Source: DAOTTW01 sp034437615 (GTDB taxonomy: Bacteria; Chloroflexota; Anaerolineae; Aggregatilineales; Phototrophicaceae). From it: a stretch of 20,923 bases of DNA. Shown here piece after piece: positions 13,937-20,923 of this stretch (position 1 is the first letter of the stretch; each line of letters opens with the position of its first letter). A program made the position numbers and the translations under genes. Where the stretch lies: the NCBI GenBank assembly GCA_034437615.1, contig DAOTTW010000486.1, positions 1 to 20,923 of the forward strand. Direction: 5' to 3'. The notes under the pieces are model-generated. The model was not told the DNA's origin and did not search any database. It worked only from the letters and a program-made list of their open reading frames with translations.

Positions 13937-16900
13937 CTACAGCAGTTGTAGCGCCTTGCGGTAGGTATCGAGCGCCTCTTGTAAGCGGCCCTGCCGCATC
14001 AGCACATCACCCATCACACGATGCACCGCCGGGTTGCGCTTCTGGTCTTTGCTATTCATCAGCGCAGACAGGTCTTTGCTGACATCCTCTAGCGCTGCAT
14101 TCGCCCGGACAATCGCTTCGTAATCCTGCATACCGCGTTCAATAGCGCCAGACTTGACTTTTTCGCGGGCGTTGGCCAACGTGCTCGGTACATCCAGCGC
14201 GGCGGCAGTGCGTGAAATTGGTGCAGGCGAACCGCCTGTTACCATGCTGGCGGCGGGCTGAAGCGGCCCCTGTGAGGTTGCTGGCTGGTCGAGTTGCAGC
14301 GTTTCAGCGACAGCCTCTTGTTCTTGCATATTTTCCAGGAGCCATTCGGGGATGTCATCCGAATCCATCTCTGGTTCTGGGGTGCCCTGGCTCTCCTTTA
14401 CCAGCCAGTCGGGGATGTCGTTAGTGGCCATCTCGCGCAGGTCCACATCAGCCTCATCGTCGCTCTGATCCTGTTCTTCTACTAACCAGGCAGGGATGGC
14501 ATCCTCAGCATCCTCTATGGTCTCAGCGTCCAGCACCCAATCAGGCACGACCTCTGCTGCTGGCGCTGTCTCGGCTTGTGGTTCCGGCGTCACTGGGGCG
14601 ACTGCTGCGCCATCTGTGCTCATCCATGACGGCACCGACTCGGGCTGTCCTGCGGGCAGGCTGGCCTCCGTCGGCAGTTTGGCGGCTTGCAAGACGATAG
14701 CTGCGGGCTGTGCTGGTGCCTCAGCCTCTGCGCCGATGTGAAGCTGTTGCAGGCGCGTGCTGTACCATTCGGCCATTTCTTCGCTTTTTTCGTTTTCCAG
14801 CACGAAGGCTTCAACCCAGGGATCGCTGGTATCGACCTCATAATATTCACTGGGAACAGGCATTGCTGGCTCGTCGTCTGCGGCCAGTTGCATATCGCCT
14901 GTGACGCTGGCGGCGAAGATGTCGCTCAGGTCGGTGTCGTCGGCGTCGATGCCTGCCTCTGCAAAGTCCGTTTCTTCTGCCAGATCATCACGCAACCAAT
15001 CCGGCAGTTCATCCTCAACGATTTCCGGCTCTGCACCTTTCTCGTCCTGTGGCACAGCGGCTACCGTCTCGACCTGTTCGGTGTCGCCCGTATCACGTAA
15101 CCATTCCGGCATGTCGCTGTCGTCAACGTCACCCAAGTCCAGCGTATCGAAATCCAGCGCGTCGGCATCGTCTGCTGTGGCTTCATCGTCTTGTGCGAAG
15201 AGCGTCGCCATTATTGTCTCGGCGTCTTCGTCGTCCTCGCCTGCGCCGACGATGGCTTCTTCGGGCGGCCCCTGCATCTGCGTGCGCAACCACTCCGGTA
15301 TATCTGCCGGGACGGGCGGCGCGTCCTCGTTGCTTTCGCTGCCCTGCTGCTGCTTCAGTTCGTCGGGGTCGATGTAATCCGGGATGTCGCCGCGTGCGTC
15401 GGCGCGTTCAAACGCCTGCCGGAAATAATCCTGCACCATATCCGGCGAGAGTTCGCCGGTGCGTGCTGCATCCGCAAAGGCACGGTCTGCATCTTCATCG
15501 CCCTCTTCTTCGTAGTCGTCCTCATCGTCGTAGTCAGCGTCATCGTCGTAGTCAGCGTCATCGTAGAAGCCAGCATCATCAGCGCCCGCTTCTGCAAATT
15601 GCTGGCTACTGCTGGCCGCGAGCTGATCGAGCCATGCTTCGGGGTCGAGTTCGGGGTCGGGCGCAGCGGCGGGCTGCGTCACATCCTGGTCGCCCGTGTC
15701 ATTGTAAAAGGTATAGGCTTCATAGCCGGGGCCATCCGGTGTAGCGTCCGCTGCTTCGGGGATGTCCAGGTTGGCGTCGGTTGTCAGTTCGGCGGGGTCT
15801 GCACCTTGACGGCTGGCCAACGTTTCCATCCATTGTACTGGGTCAGTTTCGTGCGCTGGGTCGGTTTCGTGCGCTGGGTCAATCTCATCGAGGTCGGGTA
15901 TTTCGCTCAGCAGGTCGTTCAGGTTCGTCAGGTCCGGCAAATCGCCCGTATCGGGCGCGTCTGACTGCGCCTGGGCATCGTCGGCCAGCCCGCGTAACCA
16001 GGCCATCGGGTCGCCTTCGTCTGCGCCGCCTATATCCAGGTCTGCTAATGGGTTCTCGGCGTCGCTCAGGCCAAGCGATGCAAAATCCATTGATGGGATG
16101 TCGTCGGATTGGTCCGAGGCCAAGCCCTGTAACCAGGCCATCGGGTCATCCACCGCCGGGGATTCGGCGGCAGGTGTTTGCGGGATGTCGGCGGCGTCCG
16201 GCAGATCAGGCGCATCCGGCAACGACAGGTCGCTGACGGCATCCAGTTCGTAGGCGTCGGCATCGTCTATGTCCGCATCGACATCGTAGGCGAACATCTC
16301 ATCCGTATCGGGTTCGTAGTATTCGGCGTCGTCCTCGTCATACACGAAGTCGTCGGTGAAATCATCGTCATCCGTATGTTGGATGTCCGCGTCGGCGGCT
16401 TCGGCCTGTACAGCGGCCTCAGCGTCGGCTTGTTCCTGCGCCGCGAAGATCGCGTCCAGGTCTAGCGGTGCCGGGATAGCCGATGCTTCTGGTTCAGCCT
16501 GTTGTTGTGATTGCTGTGCCTGTTGCGCCTCGCGTGCGGCTTGACGGGCTGCTTTTTGCTCGGCTTCTTTGGCGAGTTGGGCCTCCCACTGCTCTTTCGT
16601 CCAGCCCTGCGGGATGTATTCGCCCAGGCTGCCCACGTCCACGCTATCGGGGTCTACTTCATCGACTGTGGCATCTGCGCTGGTGATGAAGCCCTCGTCT
16701 GCGCCCTGGCGCTTGGCCAGCGATTCCAGCCAGTTCTGCATTTCCTCCGGTGACATCGAATCGAAATCCACCGCGCCCATTGCCTGCGCTGCGGGTTCGG
16801 CTGGCTCTGGCTCTGGTTCCGGTTGCGTCAGGCCGGGCGGTTGTGCGTCGGGCAAAGCCGCAGGTTGTGGGATGCCCGCCGGGGGTTCAGTTGGCTGTGG

Positions 16901-17161
16901 GGGTTGCTGTTGGCGGGCGGCTCTTTCCTGCGCTTCTTTGGCGAGTTGGGCCTCCCACTGCTCTTTCGTCCAGCCATAAGGGATGTATTCGCCCAGGCTA
17001 TCCGCATCAACCGAGTCAGGATCGACCTCGTCAATTTCGACATTCGCACCGGTGGTAAAGCTGGTTGGGTCGGCCCCCTGGCGTTTGGCCAGGGACTCCA
17101 TCCAGGCCATCATTTCCTCTGGCGTCATGGCGTCGAAATCGGGCATGTTTTGGTCAGACAT
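13937..17161 (-). CDS. Large acidic low-complexity protein with repeated W-L motifs and a C-terminal TPR-like region (1074 residues)
   Basis: Function unknown. The protein is very rich in Asp, Glu and Ala and is probably mostly disordered. It opens with two copies of a roughly 73-residue module (about 12-85 and 136-208): PEEM..W.ESLAKRQGAD, DEVDPDSVD, SLGEYIP.GWTKEQWEAQLA. A shorter third form, METLASRQGADPAELTT, lies near 440. Between them and the C-terminus are repeated short motifs, such as DPMAWLQGLA, DPMAWLRGLA, DIPEWLRTQM, ELPDWLRDDL, DIPDWLVKES and DIPEWLLENM; I count about 14 in all. Residues about 986-1074 resemble tetratricopeptide repeats (VMGDVLMRQGRLQEALDTYR). There is no signal peptide or membrane segment, so it is probably cytosolic. 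The ATG has GAGGG upstream on the minus strand. It is 77 bases downstream of a similar gene in the same direction. Confidence 0.8.
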   Translation of the reverse strand: MSDQNMPDFDAMTPEEMMAWMESLAKRQGADPTSFTTGANVEIDEVDPDSVDADSLGEYIPYGWTKEQWEAQLAKEAQERAARQQQPPQPTEPPAGIPQPAALPDAQPPGLTQPEPEPEPAEPAAQAMGAVDFDSMSPEEMQNWLESLAKRQGADEGFITSADATVDEVDPDSVDVGSLGEYIPQGWTKEQWEAQLAKEAEQKAARQAAREAQQAQQSQQQAEPEASAIPAPLDLDAIFAAQEQADAEAAVQAEAADADIQHTDDDDFTDDFVYDEDDAEYYEPDTDEMFAYDVDADIDDADAYELDAVSDLSLPDAPDLPDAADIPQTPAAESPAVDDPMAWLQGLASDQSDDIPSMDFASLGLSDAENPLADLDIGGADEGDPMAWLRGLADDAQAQSDAPDTGDLPDLTNLNDLLSEIPDLDEIDPAHETDPAHETDPVQWMETLASRQGADPAELTTDANLDIPEAADATPDGPGYEAYTFYNDTGDQDVTQPAAAPDPELDPEAWLDQLAASSSQQFAEAGADDAGFYDDADYDDDADYDDEDDYEEEGDEDADRAFADAARTGELSPDMVQDYFRQAFERADARGDIPDYIDPDELKQQQGSESNEDAPPVPADIPEWLRTQMQGPPEEAIVGAGEDDEDAETIMATLFAQDDEATADDADALDFDTLDLGDVDDSDMPEWLRDTGDTEQVETVAAVPQDEKGAEPEIVEDELPDWLRDDLAEETDFAEAGIDADDTDLSDIFAASVTGDMQLAADDEPAMPVPSEYYEVDTSDPWVEAFVLENEKSEEMAEWYSTRLQQLHIGAEAEAPAQPAAIVLQAAKLPTEASLPAGQPESVPSWMSTDGAAVAPVTPEPQAETAPAAEVVPDWVLDAETIEDAEDAIPAWLVEEQDQSDDEADVDLREMATNDIPDWLVKESQGTPEPEMDSDDIPEWLLENMQEQEAVAETLQLDQPATSQGPLQPAASMVTGGSPAPISRTAAALDVPSTLANAREKVKSGAIERGMQDYEAIVRANAALEDVSKDLSALMNSKDQKRNPAVHRVMGDVLMRQGRLQEALDTYRKALQLL
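16563..16630. repeat. In-gene direct repeat, copy 2 of the N-terminal module
   Basis: The 44 bases at 16563-16606 are identical to 16932-16975, and the 20 bases at 16611-16630 are identical to 16980-16999; only the 4-base block between them differs. The copies are 369 bases (123 codons) apart and encode the GEYIP.GWTKEQWEAQLAKEA part of the module. Near-identity at DNA level indicates recent duplication or gene conversion. Confidence 0.8.
16932..16999. repeat. In-gene direct repeat, copy 1 of the N-terminal module
   Basis: Partner of the copy at 16563-16630, in the same frame and orientation. Confidence 0.8.
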
Positions 17162-17238
17162 CGCTTATCATCCCTCGTGTGTAATCTTGGTGCACTTGGC
17201 TTTGCAGGTCTGTGTCTGTGTACGCTGATGTGCGATCA

Positions 17239-20200
17239 CTAATGTTCGTAATCAAAGTCGAAAAAGTCTGTATCTGTATCGTCATCCCCACGCAGATAGT
17301 CCGGCAATTCGTCGCTATTTGTGGCCACACTGTTACCGTTGCGCATCCAGACGGGCGGCTGCGTAAAGGCATAGCGTGCCTTCTCGCTGGATGGCTGCGG
17401 CGTCGGCATCATCGGCGGCAGGTCCGGCACCGGGCGACGGGTGCTGCTGGCGGTTTCTTCCTCTACGATGTGGTTGAGCCACGCGAATTCGGCCACGTTG
17501 CTGCCGCTGCGTTCGCGGTGGGTGCCGCGCTGCGCGAAGGTCTGCTCAATCTGTTCGTCTTCTGCTGCTGCGTAGTCAATATCCAGCCCCGGCACCATCG
17601 CGTTCAACCATTCCGGCGCGTTTTCCACTGGCTCCGGCTCGGTTTCTTCTTCGATGAATTCCGGGCCGATTGCCAGCTCATCCGGCAGCGGGTCGGCTGC
17701 TGCGATGGGTTCTGGCTCGGCCTCTGCTGCTTCTGGCGCATCCTCAGCATCAACGCTTTCTAGCTCATCCAGGAAACCAAAATCCTCGAAGCTGTCGCCC
17801 GTTACGGCGAATTCCGGCGCGTTTTCAGCTTCCGGCTCTGGCGTTTCGCTGGCTTCATCGCTGAAATCAAAGTCCAGGCTATCAAATTCGGCGGCGGCGA
17901 CGCCTAGCTCGGTTTCGTCAGCAGACAGATCAAAATCGAGGTCGCTGAAATCATCCTCGGCAACGGGTTCTTGCGCAGCGGCTGTTTCTGCATCCGCATC
18001 TTCTGTATCAACCGTCATGCCGAGGTCTGCCAGCCAGTCGAGGTCGGCTTGTTCGGCTTCGGCATCCGCGTCAAACTCTGGGGTGCTCTCATCGCTGATG
18101 GGTGTGGCTGCTTGCTCGTCGGCTTCCAGGTCGGCTAACCAGTCGGGCGTATCCATTTCGAGGTCGTCTTGCCCCGGTGCAGCGTCCCCGGCTGCTTGTG
18201 CGCTGACCTGATCGGCCTCTATCGGGCTGGGGGCGTCGTCTGGTTCTGCGCCGATGTCCGCTAGCCAGTCGGGTTCGTCGGTTATGTCTGCATTGGTAGC
18301 AGCAAACGCCGCTAGCCAATCTCCGTCTGCGTCTGGTTCTGCATTGGCATCGGCGGCTGCATTGGCGCTGTCATCTGGATCGTCATTATCCTCGAAGCGC
18401 TGGCCCATACGCGCCAGGATGCCCGCGTCGGGGCCGCGTACCGGGTCAGGCGCGTCCGCTGGTTCTTCTGGCTGCTCAGCCTGCGGCGTCTCCGATGCAT
18501 CGAGCGGACTTGAACTTTCCGGTTCCGCAAGCCAATCTAGCTCATCCAGTGCGCCAGCTTCGGCATTTACACCGACATCTGCATCTGCGCCATCTAACTG
18601 GAAATCATCCCCGAAGAGGTCGGACAGATCATCGTCCGCGTCTGCGCCTGCATCGTCACTGCCACTGGTTGCCACAGCAGCATCACCGGCGGCCTCATCA
18701 TCGGCCCCTAGCTCATCCAGCCAATCAACATCCGCTTCGGCCTCCGCGCCTGTCTGCGTATCATCGGTGGCTGTATCTGTGTCGTCTGCCTCGAAGTGCA
18801 GCAGCCAATCCTCGGCGGGTTCTTCAGCGTCTGCTGTGGCGCTGTCCTGCGGCTCTGCTAGCCAGTCAAACTCTGTCGATTCGTCTGCGACGTTGCCTTC
18901 AGGCTGCTTATTTGCGTCGTCGCTTTCGTCGCTCATATCATCCAGCCAATTCATATCATCGTCAAATTCAGAATCGGCTGAGGGGTCGTTTTGCCAATCG
19001 CTCGGTCTATCGGGCATCGTATCTTGCCATTCGTCTGAGTTCGTCGGTACGGTACTTGCGGGTGCTGGCGGCGCTGTGTTGCTGTCATCCGTCAGTCCCT
19101 CTAATTCAAAAAGTTCTTCCAGGGCGCTCTCATCGGCCAACCACGCCTGGTCGTCTGTCTCATTGGCCCCGGTAGCCCCAGCAGACTCATTAGCCTGTTC
19201 TTCTGCTTGACCTATCAATTGTACGCCACTTTGCCGCGTCCAGGCAAACGGATCCGTAACTTCTTCTCGGTCTTGTTCTTCATGGCCGCCTGCATCCGTG
19301 ACATCATCGGCATCTAGCGCCTGCTTTGCAGGTTGCTCATCCTCAATGAGTTCGATGCCGCTACGTTGCGCCCAGGCTAGCGGATCGGCTTCTGCTTGTT
19401 CTTCGGGCCTGAAGTCGTCGTCGTCTTCGGCGCTGAGCGCTTCATAATAGGGGTTCACGACCTCGCTGGTTTCCAGGAATTCCACGCCGCTCTGCTGCGC
19501 CCAGGCCAACGGGTTCGCCTCGTCGTCTGGTTCTGCATCTTTATCGCTTGCGTCAGCAGCGCTGGCCTCGGTTGTGGGTGAGGGGGCGCTATCGAGGTCT
19601 GTCAGCCAGGCGTCTGCTGCATCTATTTCATCTGCTGCATCTGCATCTTCGTCTTGCAACAGATCGAGGTTGAGTTCCCCTGTATAACCCGTCTGACCCT
19701 GCTGCGATGGCTGGCCCTGCTGCGGTTGACGCGATTCGTCTATATCACCCAGCAGGTCGGCTAATTCCCCATCATCAACATCATCGGCATCGTCTTGCAA
19801 TAGATCGAGGTTCAGTTCGCCTGTGTATCCTGTGTAGCCTGTGTAGCCCGGCACCTGATCGTACTGGCCACTTTCGAGGTCTTGCAGCCAGCTAGCGTCG
19901 TCGGGGTCGTCTGATTGCTCTTGCAGCAAATCCAGGTTCAGTAAGCCCGTAAAGCCCGTGCGCTCACCGATTTGGCCCGTTTGCGGCTGGCGGGTGCTCT
20001 CAATTTCGTCCAACAAATCCGACACATCATCGTCGTCGTCACTGTCGGCATCAGCGGTACTAGGGTTGGCGAATATCGTATCTTGTTCGGCGTTGTCGCG
20101 CATCACATCGAGGTTATTCAGCAGTTCCGCTGGTAGGCCGCCCGTAAATGTGCCGTCCGGGTCTGTTTCGGCGTCAGGCGTCTGTGCGGTCTCGTCGTAA

Positions 20201-20922
20201 TCATCCGGCAGCAAACCGGGCAGATTATCCGTGACTTTCTTGCGGATCGGCTGCTCCGGTTCGCCATCGTCGGCAAATTCATCCAGCCAGCTATCGTCAT
20301 CCAAATCAGCGGCATCGCCTTCAGCGACAAGCGCCTGCTCGAAATCCGATGCGTCAACGCCATCTGCATCCAGCCCATCGCCCAGCAAATCCGACAAATC
20401 CAGCGCATCGTCATCATCCAGGCTATCTTGTTGCAGCAGGGCCTCGGCCTCGTCACCCAAGCTATCTTCGTTGATGCCTTCCAGCCAATCCGGGTTCTGC
20501 TGCGATAGCTCATGAGAGGCGAAGCGATCGTAATTCAGTTCTTCCAGCGTGAAGGTATCGGCGGGCACCGTGTCATTGGACGCAAGTTGCATCGCAAGGT
20601 AGGGGTCCACGTCCTCGATGCGGCTCAGGTAGCGTTGTGCATCTGAGGGGCGCTGCTCTTGCAACCATAATTCCGTGAGGATGCGGTTGGCTTCGATGGT
20701 GAAGGGCTGATCTTGCAGCACGTCGATGGCGTTTTCGGCGGCCTCAACGCGCAGTTCGCTCTGCCACAAGGCACGCGCCAGTTGCAAGCGCAAATCCAGA
20801 CGGCTCGGCATCCGCTCGACGGCATCGGCCAGGATGCGCACCGCTTCATCAGAGAGGCCGTTGCGCAGGTATTGCTCGGCAATCGCGCCCGCTGTCAGTT
20901 GCAGTTTTTCCAGTTGCACGCC
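17239..20922 (-). CDS. Large acidic low-complexity protein with N-terminal TPR-like region and many W-L motifs (partial, at least 1226 residues)
   Basis: Function unknown. The 5' end is cut by the window edge: the frame is open to the last base, and the GTG at 20919 is probably internal. Residues about 1-115 resemble TPR helices (IAEQYLRNGLSDEAVRILAD, then AEN, LTELWLQEQRPSDAQRYL). The remaining 1100 residues are strongly acidic and probably disordered, with about 19 tryptophan motifs such as NPDWLEGI, DDSWLDEF, VDWLDELG, PDWLADIG, LDWLADLG and APEWLNAM. Two local repeat families stand out: TGYTGELNLDLLQ (three clear copies, about 318-420) and (N/D)P(L/F)AW..(Q/R)SG(V/I) (three copies, about 466-570). 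The C-terminus ends DDDTDTDFFDFDYEH. There are no membrane segments. It lies 77 bases upstream of the 1074-residue gene, probably co-transcribed. Confidence 0.8.
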   Translation of the reverse strand, partial: GVQLEKLQLTAGAIAEQYLRNGLSDEAVRILADAVERMPSRLDLRLQLARALWQSELRVEAAENAIDVLQDQPFTIEANRILTELWLQEQRPSDAQRYLSRIEDVDPYLAMQLASNDTVPADTFTLEELNYDRFASHELSQQNPDWLEGINEDSLGDEAEALLQQDSLDDDDALDLSDLLGDGLDADGVDASDFEQALVAEGDAADLDDDSWLDEFADDGEPEQPIRKKVTDNLPGLLPDDYDETAQTPDAETDPDGTFTGGLPAELLNNLDVMRDNAEQDTIFANPSTADADSDDDDDVSDLLDEIESTRQPQTGQIGERTGFTGLLNLDLLQEQSDDPDDASWLQDLESGQYDQVPGYTGYTGYTGELNLDLLQDDADDVDDGELADLLGDIDESRQPQQGQPSQQGQTGYTGELNLDLLQDEDADAADEIDAADAWLTDLDSAPSPTTEASAADASDKDAEPDDEANPLAWAQQSGVEFLETSEVVNPYYEALSAEDDDDFRPEEQAEADPLAWAQRSGIELIEDEQPAKQALDADDVTDAGGHEEQDREEVTDPFAWTRQSGVQLIGQAEEQANESAGATGANETDDQAWLADESALEELFELEGLTDDSNTAPPAPASTVPTNSDEWQDTMPDRPSDWQNDPSADSEFDDDMNWLDDMSDESDDANKQPEGNVADESTEFDWLAEPQDSATADAEEPAEDWLLHFEADDTDTATDDTQTGAEAEADVDWLDELGADDEAAGDAAVATSGSDDAGADADDDLSDLFGDDFQLDGADADVGVNAEAGALDELDWLAEPESSSPLDASETPQAEQPEEPADAPDPVRGPDAGILARMGQRFEDNDDPDDSANAAADANAEPDADGDWLAAFAATNADITDEPDWLADIGAEPDDAPSPIEADQVSAQAAGDAAPGQDDLEMDTPDWLADLEADEQAATPISDESTPEFDADAEAEQADLDWLADLGMTVDTEDADAETAAAQEPVAEDDFSDLDFDLSADETELGVAAAEFDSLDFDFSDEASETPEPEAENAPEFAVTGDSFEDFGFLDELESVDAEDAPEAAEAEPEPIAAADPLPDELAIGPEFIEEETEPEPVENAPEWLNAMVPGLDIDYAAAEDEQIEQTFAQRGTHRERSGSNVAEFAWLNHIVEEETASSTRRPVPDLPPMMPTPQPSSEKARYAFTQPPVWMRNGNSVATNSDELPDYLRGDDDTDTDFFDFDYEH
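19205..19521 (-). repeat. Three copies of a PxAWxxxSGxxx coding module
   Basis: NPLAWAQQSGVEFL, DPLAWAQRSGIELI and DPFAWTRQSGVQLI occur at about 44-residue spacing within the partial acidic protein. At DNA level, CCGCTCTGCTGCGCCCAGGC and related strings recur with substitutions, so the copies are older than the N-terminal module duplication in the neighbouring gene. Confidence 0.7.
19651..19968 (-). repeat. Three copies of a TGYTGELNLDLLQ coding module with a local nonamer expansion
   Basis: The peptides TGFTGLLNLDLLQ, TGYTGYTGYTGELNLDLLQ and TGYTGELNLDLLQ are encoded near 19926-19968, 19797-19851 and 19651-19693. In the middle copy the GYT unit is repeated three times in a nine-base DNA repeat (around TGTGTAGCC), a sign of slippage. 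A diverged fourth relative, TGGLPAELLNNLDVM, lies near 20105-20150. Confidence 0.7.
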
Positions 20923-20923
20923 G

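Noticed and set aside
15049..15964. Plus-strand frames of 231 and 257 codons within the 1074-residue gene
   Set aside because: Both are antisense shadows of biased acidic codons; they overlap each other in different frames and encode low-complexity Arg/His or Val/Phe sequence.
17162..17238. The two acidic genes as one gene split by a frameshift or stop
   Set aside because: The downstream gene has its own ribosome site and a distinct duplicated N-terminal module, and the upstream one ends in a plausible acidic C-terminus. The 77-base gap contains normal spacer.
18254..19210. Long plus-strand reading frame of 318 codons, Ser/Ala-rich
   Set aside because: It is the antisense of the acidic coding repeats. 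GAC/GAT/GCC-rich sense sequence has few stops on the other strand and gives Ser/Ala/Arg-rich shadows. No ribosome site or domain is seen.
19205..19968. Regularly spaced repeats suggesting a CRISPR array
   Set aside because: The repeats are imperfect, in frame and encode conserved peptides inside a long open frame; spacers are not uniform and no cas genes are present.

Overview
The window looks like a chromosomal segment of a bacterium, most plausibly from the Chloroflexota (Anaerolineae-like). That assignment is an inference. It rests on a PA14 plus SH3b secreted protein with a Pro/Thr linker, very long acidic TPR proteins studded with 'P-(D/E)-W-L' motifs, and dispersed GTAGGGACG-type palindromes. 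No marker gene here proves it. There are no rRNA or tRNA genes, phage genes, transposases or CRISPR arrays.

Layout. 35-4717 (+) is a phosphonate block: ABC ATPase (PhnC), permease (PhnE, with an unusual extracytoplasmic insertion), binding protein (PhnD) and the C-P lyase pathway diphosphatase PhnM. No C-P lyase core genes are visible. 4869-5741 (+) is a retinol-dehydrogenase-like SDR. 5906-6064 (+) is an unrecognised 52-residue basic protein with a good ribosome site. 6193-7115 (-) holds two adjacent unrecognised genes, and 7204-8415 (-) is metK. A SAM-I riboswitch aptamer (8532-8648) and an intrinsic terminator (8482-8506) lie in the 318-base leader of metK. 8734-12162 (-) contains folK, folE and a polytopic GT-C-like membrane protein. 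12286-13338 (+) is a secreted PA14/SH3b protein, and 13534-13884 (+) is rsfS, which appears to start at CTG. 13937 to the right end (-) is filled by two very long acidic, low-complexity proteins. One has a TPR-like region at its N-terminus (cut by the window edge), the other at its C-terminus. Together they carry about 33 tryptophan-centred short motifs.

How it fits together. PhnD, PhnE and PhnC would import phosphonate or a related oxyanion, and PhnM would act in its breakdown with C-P lyase proteins encoded elsewhere. The SAM riboswitch should shut metK off when SAM is plentiful. FolE and FolK are two steps of folate/pterin synthesis. The two acidic proteins look like a co-transcribed pair of multivalent scaffolds of unknown function and are the best candidate for an undescribed system.

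Palindromes of related design recur between genes. One copy lies in frame inside the GT-C-like gene, where it supplies about 21 residues of a loop between membrane segments.
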